From positions 1 to 54,276 of the forward strand of contig JAJSAL010000027.1 of the NCBI GenBank assembly GCA_024274705.1: a DNA stretch of 54,276 bases, given 5' to 3'. Position numbers and translations under genes: made by a program. Below, piece after piece: positions 1-8,867 of the stretch (position 1 is the first letter of the stretch; every line of letters begins with the position of its first letter). The stretch is from Spirochaetota bacterium (GTDB lineage: Bacteria > Spirochaetota > Spirochaetia > SPDA01 > JAJSAL01). The notes beneath the pieces were generated by a model. That model was not told the DNA's origin, made no database searches, and saw only the letters and a program-made list of their open reading frames with translations.

Positions 1-2
1 GT

Positions 3-140
3 ATTACAAAATACAGGGAACTTATCATCAATCCATGGAGAGTATTCTATAAAATCGAGAAAGCTGATGTGTATATTTTAGCTGTCGTTGACGGCAGGCG
101 GAATATTGAGGATATCCTGTTAAAAAGGCAATTGAGATAA
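3..140 (+). CDS. C-terminal fragment of a RelE/ParE-family toxin (cut by window edge)
   Basis: The frame is open from the first base of the window to TAA at 138-140. It encodes the typical C-terminal half of a RelE/ParE toxin: Y-R-E-L, then R-V-F-Y-K-I, a hydrophobic strand V-Y-I-L-A-V-V-D-G-R-R and a charged tail. Family members inhibit translation (RelE) or gyrase (ParE); the fragment cannot tell which. Its antitoxin should lie upstream, outside the window. It is convergent with the permease gene that ends at 159. Confidence 0.65.
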   Translation: MTKYRELIINPWRVFYKIEKADVYILAVVDGRRNIEDILLKRQLR

Positions 141-158
141 ACAGAAAAGATGCCGCTC

Positions 159-1082
159 CTACCGCTCCCCTCGTCTGTACGGCTCGCTTAAGGCAGCCGG
201 GGCGTTCATTCGCCGCTTGTCTCCCTGGACTCCCATCAACACCAGTGCCAGCAGGGTGACGATGTAAGGGAGCATGGAGAGAAAGTTCGGAGAAATACCT
301 AAGGGCTGCAGAAGGTACTGGAGCACGAAAATCCCGCCGAACAGGAACGCACCGGTAAATGCGCGAAGCGGTGTCCACAGGGAAAAAATCGTAAGGGCTA
401 TGATAATCCATCCTCTTCCTGCAGTCATCCCTTCTATCCAGGATTTGCTGTAGGCAATGGAAAGGTTCGCCCCGGCCATGCCTGCAAGGGCGCCGCCGAT
501 GACAACGCAGGTGTACCGAACGAGGCTGACATTTACCCCCTGGGTCTCCGCTGCTTTAGGATACTCTCCGCAGGAACGGACGTGAATCCCCCAGCGGGTG
601 TAAAAAAGGAAAAACCAGGCACCGAACCCGATGATCACGGCGAGGTAGAAAAAGACATTCTGGTTGAACAGGATATCTCCGACATAAGGAATGTCCCCAA
701 GTAACGGTATTTTAACTGCGTTGAGTTTTTCCGGAAGGGGGGTCCCTATGTAAGGCTTGCCCAGAAGGCCGCTTACACCGATGCCCAGCATGGTAAGGGC
801 AAGGCCTGATACGACCTGGTTCGCCTGGAGTGTGATAGATGCAAAGGCGTGGATCAGTGCTGCGCAGGCTCCAACAAGAACGGCAACTACCATAGCCAGA
901 TAGAGGTTCCCGGTGGTGAGGGCCACGATAAAGGCGCTCACAGCACCCAGGGAGAGCATGCCTTCAATGCCGAGGTTGAGTATTCCTGACCGTTCCGCAA
1001 TAATTTCACCTATCGTTCCCAGGAGGAGGGGCGTTCCTGCTATCAACGTTCTTCTTAGTACTGAAATAACGATAGGATTCAC
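159..1082 (-). CDS. ABC transporter permease, BMP/nucleoside-type importer (second permease)
   Basis: This 307-residue, strongly hydrophobic protein resembles the COG1079 permeases that act with BMP-type binding proteins, such as Bacillus NupQ. About eight membrane segments are visible. The segment ERSGILNLGIEGM near residue 30 and VNVSLVRYTCVVIGGALAGMAG near residue 185 are family hallmarks. It should form half of the membrane channel for nucleosides or related compounds. The start is a GTG at 1082, preceded by AAGGTG. It lies 13 bases after the first permease gene and ends the operon. The substrate is inferred from the family only. Confidence 0.88.
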   Translation of the reverse strand: MNPIVISVLRRTLIAGTPLLLGTIGEIIAERSGILNLGIEGMLSLGAVSAFIVALTTGNLYLAMVVAVLVGACAALIHAFASITLQANQVVSGLALTMLGIGVSGLLGKPYIGTPLPEKLNAVKIPLLGDIPYVGDILFNQNVFFYLAVIIGFGAWFFLFYTRWGIHVRSCGEYPKAAETQGVNVSLVRYTCVVIGGALAGMAGANLSIAYSKSWIEGMTAGRGWIIIALTIFSLWTPLRAFTGAFLFGGIFVLQYLLQPLGISPNFLSMLPYIVTLLALVLMGVQGDKRRMNAPAALSEPYRRGER

Positions 1083-1095
1083 CTAAGTCACCTTC

Positions 1096-2178
1096 TTATC
1101 GGAAAGAATATGCTAAGGACACTTTATTTTTAAGAAAGAAATCTCCCATGATCAGGAAGAAGAGAATAACGCCGTTGAACACCTCAACCGTGGCGGCAGG
1201 AAGGTTGAGGCTCAGCTGGATCGCGTCCCCGCCGACGAGGATACCTGCGAAAAAGATCCCTGAAGCGAGGACGAATACCGGGTTGAGCTTGGCCAGCCAG
1301 GCTACAATAATCGCTGTAAATCCGTATCCCGCAGAAATGGTGTAGGGGTAACTCAGGTGATGATGAATTCCTGCGACTTCTCCTGTCCCGGCAAGACCCG
1401 CGATTCCACCGCTGATGATCATCAGGATGATGGTAGTCCTGAAAAAATCGATGCCCGCATATCGAGCCGCCTCAGTATTTTCCCCGATAACCCGTACCTC
1501 GTAGCCGAACCGGGTGCGGTAGATGATCATGAAAAGGACCAGGATAATAATAATACCGAGTATAAGGGAGGCGATGTGAATTCTCGAACCCGGGAGGAGA
1601 AAGAGTTGGGCGGATTCCGGGAATTCGTCTGTGTAAGGAAACCCGAACTGGGTTTCCCCTTTCCAGGGTCCGACTACCAGCATCTGAACGATTTCCGCTG
1701 CTATGTAATTGAGCATGAGGGTGGAAATGACCTCGTTGATGCCGAACCTGACCTTCAGGAATGCGGGAATGAATCCGAAGGCGGCACCGCCGACAAACCC
1801 GGCGGCGAAGATCAGGGGAACCGTCACATACGCAGGCAGCCTAGAACCCCAGTTGAGTGCTACCCAGGTCGCGAAGGTCGCCCCCATCAGGAGCTGTCCT
1901 TCCGCGCCGATATTCCAGAACTTCCCTTTGAATGCCAGAACAAGGCTCGTACCGAGGAGGATAAGGGGAATTGCCTTGGTGATGGTCTCCTTCAGTCCGT
2001 AAAAGGAACCGAAGGAGCCGGCAAATATCTTGTAGAGCGCGAACAACGGGTTTACTCCGCTTAAGACAAACACAATACTGACAGCGAGGATCCCTGCAAC
2101 CAGGGAGACAACGAGGACAACCGTCGATCGCAGGGAGGACACTGCGTGTCGGTCTGAAACTGAAACTGCTAATCTCAT
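1096..2178 (-). CDS. ABC transporter permease, BMP/nucleoside-type importer (first permease)
   Basis: This 360-residue membrane protein is of the COG4603 type (NupP-like). An N-terminal membrane anchor near residues 18-45 is followed by about eight more segments. The conserved core FWNIGAEGQLLMGA lies near residues 87-100, and GINEVISTLMLNYIA follows near 145. It pairs with the permease at 159-1082 to form the channel. The ATG at 2178 overlaps the ATPase stop codon by four bases (ATGA), which indicates translational coupling. Its cognate binding protein is probably the BMP protein encoded at 8868-10073, about 5 kb away. Confidence 0.88.
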   Translation of the reverse strand: MRLAVSVSDRHAVSSLRSTVVLVVSLVAGILAVSIVFVLSGVNPLFALYKIFAGSFGSFYGLKETITKAIPLILLGTSLVLAFKGKFWNIGAEGQLLMGATFATWVALNWGSRLPAYVTVPLIFAAGFVGGAAFGFIPAFLKVRFGINEVISTLMLNYIAAEIVQMLVVGPWKGETQFGFPYTDEFPESAQLFLLPGSRIHIASLILGIIIILVLFMIIYRTRFGYEVRVIGENTEAARYAGIDFFRTTIILMIISGGIAGLAGTGEVAGIHHHLSYPYTISAGYGFTAIIVAWLAKLNPVFVLASGIFFAGILVGGDAIQLSLNLPAATVEVFNGVILFFLIMGDFFLKNKVSLAYSFR

Positions 2179-3683
2179 GAAGAACCTGCCATCATAAGTC
2201 CGATTTTTCCGATATCTGTTTTCCTTGGATCCAGGATGCCCATAATTTTTCCTTCGAACATTACAGCTGTCCTGTCGCAGAGCTCGATGATCTCTTCCAG
2301 GTCCTCCGAAATGAGGAGCACTCCTCCTCCTTTCTCCCTTAAGCTAAGAAGCTGGTTACGGATGTATTCGGTTGCGCCTACGTCGAGACCGTAGGTAGGA
2401 TGTGAGGCAACCAGTAGTTTCGGCTGCCGGGAAATCTCCCTTCCCAGTATGAGTTTCTGGATATTACCGCCGGAGAGGGCTTTGATCCGGGAATCGATGG
2501 ACGGTGTGGATACCTGGAAATCTTCTACCAGCTTCCGGGAGTAGGAACGGATGTGGCGGTAATCTAAAAATAACAGATTGGAAAAGGGTCTTGCGTGATG
2601 CTGCTTCAGTACCGCATTATCGAAGAGGAAGAGGTTCGGTATGATCCCGAACTTCATCCTCTCTTCCGGGACATGGCCTACGCCCCGGTCGTGAACAAAC
2701 CTGGCTGACGTGTTGGCAATGTCAAGATCTTCTACTTCGATGGTGCCGCTTTCCACCTTCCTTAAGCCGGTAACGGCCTCCACCAGTTCCTTCTGACCGT
2801 TTCCGGACACTCCGGCGATCCCGAAAATTTCACCTCCGTGAATATCGAAGGAAACACGATCCACGGCTGTTTCGTTTCTGTCACCCCGTACGGTGATACC
2901 TGTAACATTGAGGATAACAGGTCCTTTTTTCACCGGTTTCCGGGAAAAAGAGAATACTACATCTCTTCCCACCATCATCCGGGCCAGGTCCTTTTTCCGG
3001 ACATCCTTTATATCGGCGCTCCCTATAACTTCTCCTCTTCTTAAGACCACCGCCCTGTTGCAGATCGTGAGAATCTCTTCCAGCTTGTGGGATATGAGTA
3101 TGACCGCGTGCCCTTCCTGTTTCATCCTCCTTAGAATATCGAAGAGTTCATCCGTCTCCCGGGGTGTGAGCACAGAGGTCGGTTCGTCCAGGATAAGAAC
3201 GTCCGCCCCGTGAAACAGGGTCTTTACAATCTCCACCCGCTGCTGTTCCCCTGCAGAGAGCTGCCACACTTTCTTGTCAGGATCGGTCTTCAGTCCATAT
3301 TGTGCTGAAAACTCCCGTATCTTTTTTCTAACGGCCCGGGCTGGAAAGACGAAGGGAGATTCGCTGTACCCTAACGCGATGTTCTCACCCACGGTATGGT
3401 TCTGGACCAGCATGAAATGCTGATGGACCATCCCGATACCCAGGTGCATAGAATCCCGGGAGTTCCTGATGACAACCGGTTTATTGTTGATAAGGATGTG
3501 TCCACTGTCCGGCTGGTACAGGCCGTAGAGGATATTCATCAGGGTAGTCTTGCCTGCCCCGTTCTCCCCGAGAAGGCCCAGGGTTTCTCCTGCGTGGACG
3601 TGAAAGGAGACATCTTTATTTGCAGTAACCGTAGAAAACGATTTGGTTATACCCTCCATCCTGAGGGTCTTAATCCTGGGCAC
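2175..3683 (-). CDS. ABC transporter ATP-binding protein with two ATPase domains (nucleoside/sugar type)
   Basis: This 502-residue protein has two fused ABC domains, as in RbsA and NupO. Domain 1 has Walker A G-E-N-G-A-G-K-T-T near residue 40, signature LSAGEQQ near 143 and Walker B LILDEPTS. Domain 2 has the usual altered Walker A G-V-S-G-N-G-Q-K and signature LSGGN. It powers the two permeases downstream. The GTG start at 3683 has a good AGGAG site seven bases upstream; the next candidate, ATG at 3659, would cut into the first strand. The MITE-like repeat at 3723-3822 lies in its promoter region, so regulation may have been altered by that element. Confidence 0.92.
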   Translation of the reverse strand: MPRIKTLRMEGITKSFSTVTANKDVSFHVHAGETLGLLGENGAGKTTLMNILYGLYQPDSGHILINNKPVVIRNSRDSMHLGIGMVHQHFMLVQNHTVGENIALGYSESPFVFPARAVRKKIREFSAQYGLKTDPDKKVWQLSAGEQQRVEIVKTLFHGADVLILDEPTSVLTPRETDELFDILRRMKQEGHAVILISHKLEEILTICNRAVVLRRGEVIGSADIKDVRKKDLARMMVGRDVVFSFSRKPVKKGPVILNVTGITVRGDRNETAVDRVSFDIHGGEIFGIAGVSGNGQKELVEAVTGLRKVESGTIEVEDLDIANTSARFVHDRGVGHVPEERMKFGIIPNLFLFDNAVLKQHHARPFSNLLFLDYRHIRSYSRKLVEDFQVSTPSIDSRIKALSGGNIQKLILGREISRQPKLLVASHPTYGLDVGATEYIRNQLLSLREKGGGVLLISEDLEEIIELCDRTAVMFEGKIMGILDPRKTDIGKIGLMMAGSS

Positions 3684-3722
3684 TCTTTTCTCCTGGGCCT
3701 ATTTTTGTCTCAGGTGTCCGGA

Positions 3723-3822
3723 ACAATGTATAAGACCACTGAAAAAAGCAATAAATGTTAATTGTTCTAAAACGTAACTTATTTTGTTGCTTTCAACTTT
3801 TTTCAGTGGTCTCATGTATTGT
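3723..3822. repeat. MITE-like 100-bp element with 26-bp terminal inverted repeats
   Basis: The arms at 3723-3748 and 3797-3822 are inverted repeats matching at 23 of 26 positions. Both contain AGACCACTGAAAAAAG (or its complement) and end in ACAAT/ATTGT. The 48-base centre has no coding capacity and itself begins AGCAA and ends TTGCT, so the whole element can fold. I see no clear target-site duplication. It could also be a large bidirectional terminator or hairpin between the divergent BMP-importer operon and the HicAB module. Confidence 0.6.
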
Positions 3823-3905
3823 ACTTGAGGATAGGCAGGAGATGCAATCGGAAATTTTGGCAGGGCAGGATATTAAAACACGTGAGGAACCTTTGTTGAA
3901 GGTGA

Positions 3906-3934
3906 TTGACGCAAATAAGTGAGATGTGTATAAT
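3906..3934 (+). promoter_or_regulatory. Sigma-70 promoter of hicA with -10 directly before the start codon
   Basis: TTGACG at 3906-3911 and TATAAT at 3929-3934 are separated by 17 bases. The -10 ends six bases before the GTG at 3941, so transcription should begin at or within a base or two of the start codon and give a leaderless mRNA. No ribosome binding site precedes the GTG. Confidence 0.75.
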
Positions 3935-3940
3935 ACACAC

Positions 3941-4132
3941 GTGAGAAGTTCCGAAATTATAAAGATTCTTAAAAAGGATGGCTGGTATATTCATAATGTT
4001 CGGGGTTCTCATTATCAGTACAAGCATCAAACTAAGGAAGGAAAAGTAACTGTACCACATCCGAAAGCGGATTTACCGATGGGTACGGTAAAGAATATTT
4101 TTAAACAGGCAGGAATTACGTGGAGGCGGTGA
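3941..4132 (+). CDS. hicA: HicA-family mRNA interferase toxin
   Basis: This 63-residue protein has the HicA double-stranded-RNA-binding-like fold: an N-terminal S-S-E-I-I-K-I-L-K-K-D-G-W helix, then R-G-S-H-Y-Q-Y with the catalytic histidine of the family in G-S-H, then V-T-V-P-H-P and a C-terminal helix K-N-I-F-K-Q-A-G-I. HicA toxins cleave mRNA. I chose GTG 3941 because the alternative GTG at 3926 lies inside the promoter and would add five residues absent from the family. It ends two bases before hicB, the usual order of the pair. Confidence 0.88.
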   Translation: MRSSEIIKILKKDGWYIHNVRGSHYQYKHQTKEGKVTVPHPKADLPMGTVKNIFKQAGITWRR

Positions 4133-4133
4133 C

Positions 4134-4541
4134 ATGAGATACCCGATTTTCTTGGAAAAGGATGAAGACTCCGATTATGGCGTTACGGTGCCGGATCTTC
4201 CGGGTTGTTTTTCCGCCGGCGAGACTCTCGAGGAAGCAATTATACAGGCGGAGGAAGCTATTTTAACTCATATCGAGGGAATGCTTATCGATGGAGAAAC
4301 CATCCCAACACCCTCATCCATTGAAGAGTATAAAAAGCACCATCAGGAGCAGCAATATATCTGGGCTCTTGCTGAAATTGATATTTCACTTCTATCGGAC
4401 AGGGTGAAGAGGGTCAATATTACCATCCCTGAGAAACTTTTAACAAAAATCGACTCTTTTGCCGCAAAGGAAGGTGAATCAAGATCGGGATTTCTGTCAC
4501 ATGCGGCCTTAGAGTATATGTCGAATCACTCTGACAGGTAG
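4134..4541 (+). CDS. hicB: HicB-family antitoxin
   Basis: This 135-residue antitoxin has the HicB partial RNase H-like N-terminus: Y-G-V-T-V-P-D-L-P-G-C-F-S-A-G and then T-L-E-E-A-I near residues 15-38. The C-terminal part, N-I-T-I-P-E-K-L-L-T-K-I-D and S-R-S-G-F-L, is a ribbon-helix-helix DNA-binding domain. It should neutralise the HicA protein encoded two bases upstream and repress the shared promoter. Both genes look intact. Confidence 0.92.
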   Translation: MRYPIFLEKDEDSDYGVTVPDLPGCFSAGETLEEAIIQAEEAILTHIEGMLIDGETIPTPSSIEEYKKHHQEQQYIWALAEIDISLLSDRVKRVNITIPEKLLTKIDSFAAKEGESRSGFLSHAALEYMSNHSDR

Positions 4542-4595
4542 TTATTTCTTCCTTCATGTTCAAGTGAAAACGACATGAATTAAGAGTAAATAAAG

Positions 4596-4624
4596 TTGAA
4601 ATATATACTAGATTTGTGTATAAT
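4596..4624 (+). promoter_or_regulatory. Sigma-70 promoter of the Phd/RelE module, leaderless geometry
   Basis: TTGAAA at 4596-4601 and TATAAT at 4619-4624 have a 17-base spacer. The -10 ends six bases before the ATG at 4631, exactly the geometry of the hicA promoter, and no Shine-Dalgarno sequence is present. Confidence 0.7.
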
Positions 4625-4630
4625 CTCTCC

Positions 4631-4909
4631 ATGAAGATTTCTCTAAAAGATAATATTAACTAACTATCCTTTTTCAAAGCTAACTTCAACAGAATCGTTA
4701 CTGAGCAGAAGGAATCACACAAGCCGTTTGTTATCACCCGAAACGGAAAAGCAGCAGGGGTTTTTCTGGATATTGATAGGTGGGAAGAACTTTCGAAGAA
4801 AATTGAGCTTCTCACATTAGTGAATGAGGGGGAAAAATCCATGCATCAAGGGAATCCAATATCAATTGAAAAGCTGAAGGCTGCCATCAAGCAGGAATAT
4901 GGCTTTTAG
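4631..4909 (+). pseudogene. Phd/YefM-family antitoxin with premature stop
   Basis: The frame from ATG 4631 to TAG 4907-4909 spans 93 codons and has one in-frame TAA at 4661-4663 (codon 11). Past the stop it reads L-S-F-F-K-A-N-F, then K-P-F-V-I-T-R-N-G-K-A-A-G-V-F-L, the hallmark of Phd/YefM antitoxins. The expected residue is probably Gln (CAA to TAA). It overlaps the toxin start by 11 bases, as expected of a TA pair. If the stop is real, the antitoxin is lost or made only by readthrough or internal initiation. Confidence 0.82.
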
Positions 4910-5204
4910 GATAGAGTTTTCTCCAAAAGCTGAAAATGATTTTCTATTTATCATTGACCAATATCATAAGCTGAATCCTTCAACGGCTGAACGTTATTAT
5001 CTAGGCATCATTAAAATGATAGAAAAACTTACTGAGTATCCTAAAATGGTCAGAACCGTATCGGAATTCAGCGACACCTATTACGATAACTATAGAGAGC
5101 TCATCTTTGAATCCTCTCGTATTATCTACAGAATCGGAGAGGAGACGGTTCTCATCATCCGGATAATCGACGGAAGAATGCTTGTGGATACTGAGATCAT
5201 CTGA
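4899..5204 (+). CDS. RelE/ParE-family toxin
   Basis: This 101-residue protein begins M-A-F-R-I-E-F-S-P-K-A-E-N-D-F, the first strand and helix of the family. It ends with Y-R-E-L-I-F-E-S-S-R-I-I-Y-R and I-I-R-I-I-D-G-R, the core strands. It lacks nothing visible and overlaps the broken Phd antitoxin gene. Members act as ribosome-dependent mRNA endonucleases or gyrase poisons. An intact toxin beside a broken antitoxin is odd: either this toxin is inactive or it is neutralised by another module. It is convergent with the lipoprotein gene ending at 5211. Confidence 0.85.
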   Translation: MAFRIEFSPKAENDFLFIIDQYHKLNPSTAERYYLGIIKMIEKLTEYPKMVRTVSEFSDTYYDNYRELIFESSRIIYRIGEETVLIIRIIDGRMLVDTEII

Positions 5205-5210
5205 TGATTA

Positions 5211-6212
5211 TCAAGGCATTTCCGTGGGCGGATCGCCGTAATAGCTTAATTCAAGTACCGGCTGCATTTCCCAAACCGAATATTCGGAAGAATAAAATTC
5301 AAAATAATCAGTACCGATAGTATCCGTATATACAATAATCCCGTAACCCGGTTGTTGTCCTGTAAGCCAGTCTTCGATAATGTCCTGTACCGGCCAGTAA
5401 TAATAGTTGTAAGAGTCGCTGTTGATCTGGACGGTTGATCCTGAAGCCGGATCGTAGATCCCGTTAACGATTTTAGTATACAGGTCCGCAGCCGGTTCCC
5501 CTTCATCCCAGGCCGTGGTTATTCTTCTTGCGTGAACGTCCCAGGTTGCTGCAGCGAGGTTTGAAAAATCGAAGTAAAGACGCAGGGACGCACTATAGAC
5601 CGATCCGAAATCCGGCGCATCTTCAAAATCGAATGTGAACAGCATGTAGTATTCAGCTGTTCCGGGGTTGTATTGGATATGCAGGTTCAGCAGCTTAAAG
5701 TCCTTCGTGGAGCCCGGCCCGTTATCCCACTTTACATGTCCGTCCGAAGACGGGGACACAGTCTCTGCCTGCAGTTTCGTGGTGGCCTCATCTATAATCG
5801 GGCCGTTGAACAATCTTTCGTCTTCCGGGCCGGTGAAGGCCCAGATCGCGTAATAGTAATCGCTGTCCAGTCCTGCGGACGTATCGGTTATGAAAAAATA
5901 GCCGTCTTCCCCGGGTTCCGGCCTGCCTTCGTATACAACGGTACCGTCGTTGATACTGCTAGGAGCAGCGGTACTGTTACGGAGGATGAGGACATCCGCA
6001 GTCGTGTTTATCTCCGGATCGAACTGCCATTTCAGGATAACACTGTTCGGTCCGGACCCGAAGGTCCTGAAATCGAATACCGGCGGGGTCGGGTTTGCCG
6101 GGTCGTTCGGGTTTTCCCGGGGGTTCGGCGGATCGAGGAACAGCTCACAACTGAAAACGGTAAAGATCAGGATGACCGCTGTAAGCATCAATATAATTGC
6201 ATTTCTTTTCAT
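5211..6212 (-). CDS. Outer lipoprotein with DNRLRE/CBM96-like domain
   Basis: I start this 333-residue protein at ATG 6212, giving M-K-R-N and a hydrophobic signal ending in the lipobox T-V-F-S-C, so the cysteine near residue 22 is probably lipidated. A Pro/Asn-rich linker (residues 25-40) leads to a fibronectin-III-like stretch (about 43-150). The C-terminal half has A-S-L-R-L-Y-F-D-F and I-I-E-D-W-L-T-G-Q, typical of DNRLRE/CBM96 adhesion or glycan-binding domains. It is probably a surface-exposed structural or binding protein. It starts 7 bases after the upstream frame and is cotranscribed with it. Confidence 0.7.
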   Translation of the reverse strand: MKRNAIILMLTAVILIFTVFSCELFLDPPNPRENPNDPANPTPPVFDFRTFGSGPNSVILKWQFDPEINTTADVLILRNSTAAPSSINDGTVVYEGRPEPGEDGYFFITDTSAGLDSDYYYAIWAFTGPEDERLFNGPIIDEATTKLQAETVSPSSDGHVKWDNGPGSTKDFKLLNLHIQYNPGTAEYYMLFTFDFEDAPDFGSVYSASLRLYFDFSNLAAATWDVHARRITTAWDEGEPAADLYTKIVNGIYDPASGSTVQINSDSYNYYYWPVQDIIEDWLTGQQPGYGIIVYTDTIGTDYFEFYSSEYSVWEMQPVLELSYYGDPPTEMP

Positions 6213-6219
6213 AGCGTCC

Positions 6220-8124
6220 TCACTTATAGGATCCGTGTATCGCAAGGGTCAGACCTTCCGGTGCTGGAAATGCCGAGAGCGTGACAGGCCGTTCCCTGCC
6301 AGGCCGTGCTTTTCGGCTGCGGAAAGGCACAAAGATCGATGTCAGTATGGATACGGTACCCGCAGTCCACAACCCGTAGGATACGTAGGATGATATTCGA
6401 TATTCCTTAAAGGATCCCAAGTATGTATCATACAGTTCTTCCAGATTTTCCGAAGCGTAAAAATAATTATCGAAATCGTTCTGTGATTCCAGGAGAAAAC
6501 TATGGGCGAAACCGGACGTCACGTTGCCCCCGGCTATCATGAGGGCACCGGCCGAGAGGAGGAGTTTCCCGGCAAACGTATCGGCAACAGGTGACTTCAC
6601 GCCGGGCAGGATAGGGGATACCGCAGCCAGGACCGCACCGGCACCCCAGAGTGCGTACCCGGTGATCCGGCTGACGGAGTAGAAGCGGAATCCTGCATAA
6701 TAATCGTTGTACAGCTGATCCAGGTTTTCACTGGCTTCCATATAATCCGCCCAGAGGGCACGGTTCTTCACTTTCTGCACGTTTGCGATGTGCTGGATAA
6801 CACTGCCTCCTGCTCCGGCAATCGCTGCAAGAGCCGCCCCTGTTTTTCCAAGAAACGAAAGGCGTATAGGATTACCGGTGAATCCGAACACGCCGGAAGA
6901 AAGGAGAAGGAACCCTCCTCCATACCCGCCGTACACGGAAAGAGTGCCGATTTTGTAATAGTTGTAGGAATCCGAATACGTACTGAAGAGGGAATCGAAA
7001 TTATCCGAGGCGGATAAGTACTCTATGTAAAGATCTTCCGTTTTGTGCCTGTTATCTACAGTGAGCACACCTCCCACGGATGCGGCCAGGGAAAGAGCTA
7101 TGCCGCTTCCTAAAAGGGAGCCTTTTACAATCCTTCCTCCCCTGCTGCCCGAGGTGGCGGGGACTGTATTTTCTTTAAAAGGAAGATCCTCGGGTTCCTC
7201 AAAAGAGAGGGCTACCTCTTCCGGGATTTCACCGCGGCTATAGGATTCCTCCCATGAAGAGTACTTCTCCTTCGCCTCTTCAAGAGGTCCGTCTACCTGC
7301 AGGTCCCCCAGCAGGGCTTCCGCAAAGGCGAAGTGTTTCGACAGGGTTTCATCATCTCCGTTCTTCCACGCGGTCCGGATTGCTTCTTCGATGGACTTAA
7401 GTCCCTATTTTTCAGCTTCAGTCAGTTCCGGCAGGGAAACCGCTGCCTTTGCCTTGTCATTCGGGTTCAGTTCGAGGTATTCATCGTACACGGTGGTCGG
7501 CCCAAAGGGACGCTGCTGCTTCACCGTCAGGAGACGATTTCCTGATGGAATACCCGTAATGTCGATATCACCTTTTCCATAGAATACTCCATCGATATAG
7601 TAGGAAAGGGTGTCTTTAGCACCTTCGGTGTCAACTTCAATTTCCGACCAACCGATTTCAAAGGGATAGCTCGCAGCTACCGTTTCCTGAATGAGTTCTT
7701 TTGTTCTTTCGGCGATAGTGTCCTCATTCCGGGCCCGGGCATCCTGCTTGAAGACTTCCGTTCCTGTCGCGGCATCGTAAACGGCAATGGTCAGGGTATA
7801 TTCAGCCTGTTCTGTTATATCTGCGTGAATGATGCCTGCAAAATCGAGATCGAAATCCCGGGCGGTTTCCAACAATTGTTCAGAAGAAGAGTTTTCCGGG
7901 TATTCCTGCACATTCAGGATTTCAAAACCGCCGATCACGGATAAGGAAAACACGAGGCTGTCCCTCACATTTCGTTCAAATTCCTGTACGGGTTCGGGCG
8001 TAGCAGGGTCTGTCGAATAGAGGAGTGCGATGCGCCGGGGAGGAATTTCCTGTGCCCCCGCACCTGCTGCGGCAATGAGTAGGAGGAGGACAACAATCAG
8101 TGTGTATACCGAAAGCTTCTGCAT
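6220..8124 (-). pseudogene. TolB/PEGA-like envelope protein with three membrane repeats, interrupted by an amber stop
   Basis: One reading frame of 635 codons runs from ATG 8124 to the stop at 6220 with a single TAG at 7405-7407 (codon 240). Before the stop: a signal peptide (residues 1-24), a TolB-like alpha/beta region beginning R-R-I-A-L-L-Y-S-T-D, and a PEGA-like domain (Y-Y-I-D-G-V-F-Y-G-K-G). After it the frame continues with an acidic linker and a membrane part in which Y-x-x-A-S-x-N-x-x-x-L-Y/F plus a hydrophobic hairpin occurs three times. No plausible start lies between 7405 and about 7080, so a single ancestral gene is more likely than two. The 5' portion could still be expressed as a 239-residue secreted protein. 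Confidence 0.7.
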
Positions 8125-8289
8125 ATTAATCGTTTCTATGAAAGAAATATACCACATATCTCTATTTATAGTAGTCTTTTCACCTTATCGTTCACATCCG
8201 GCGTACATGTGGTGTGTTATCTCATGTGTCGGCGAATCTATTTCAAATCGATAAGAAAATGAGAGATGGATTCGCCCTGGAGTGCCCGG

Positions 8290-8754
8290 TTAGAGGGAAA
8301 CCGTATTATTGATAGTGATTGTCCGGTCTACCAGTTTCTGTACTATTGTCAGCATCCCCCTGCGGAGTTTTTCGTTGTTACAGTCTGCAAGCTCGCAGTA
8401 GAACTCTTCTTTTTCCGCTTCGCAGAGGATGCCTTTATCATCGTAAAAATTGGTATAAAGGCCGGTCTCCCGGCTCCCGGTCTCATTGTATCTGCCCCAG
8501 TCCAGCCATCCTAAAGGAATTTTCTGAGCAGTGCCGATATCTTCCAGGGCACGGTCGGAAATTCTGATCTTCACATAGTATCCCGAGCCTGCGAACCAGA
8601 AGGGGAGTACTCCGTCCCGTGTCTCTACCTCCCCGGTTTCCACTTCTATGCCTTCCCTGGAACAGATTTCCGAGAGACATGTTTTCAGTTTTTTCAGTTT
8701 TTCGACTCCCTGGATGAATTTCTTTTGAATCGCTTTAACTTCCTCGAGATCCAT
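8290..8754 (-). CDS. Uncharacterised 154-residue protein
   Basis: I do not recognise the family. The N-terminal 35 residues form an amphipathic, Lys/Glu-rich helix. The rest is mixed alpha/beta with a tryptophan-rich centre (G-W-L-D-W-G near residues 95-100), no signal peptide and no membrane segment, so it is likely cytoplasmic. ATG 8754 is chosen because GAGGAGGT lies just upstream; the GTG at 8760 would overlap that site. It stands alone between the BMP gene and the TolB-like frame. Confidence 0.6.
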   Translation of the reverse strand: MDLEEVKAIQKKFIQGVEKLKKLKTCLSEICSREGIEVETGEVETRDGVLPFWFAGSGYYVKIRISDRALEDIGTAQKIPLGWLDWGRYNETGSRETGLYTNFYDDKGILCEAEKEEFYCELADCNNEKLRRGMLTIVQKLVDRTITINNTVSL

Positions 8755-8808
8755 TTCCACCTCCTCTGATACTAAATTTCCGGACCCGATTATACCCTGT
8801 TTCAGACA

Positions 8809-8844
8809 GAAAAAAAAGCTGTCCCCCGCTCAAGGGAACAGCTT
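8809..8844 (-). terminator. Rho-independent terminator after the BMP gene
   Basis: On the minus strand, AAGCTGTTCCC pairs with GGGGACAGCTT and is followed directly by eight or more T residues. It lies 24 bases past the stop codon at 8868, so the BMP gene is closed off from the genes further along the minus strand. Confidence 0.9.
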
Positions 8845-8867
8845 AAGTATTGATCTTTATAAAATCT

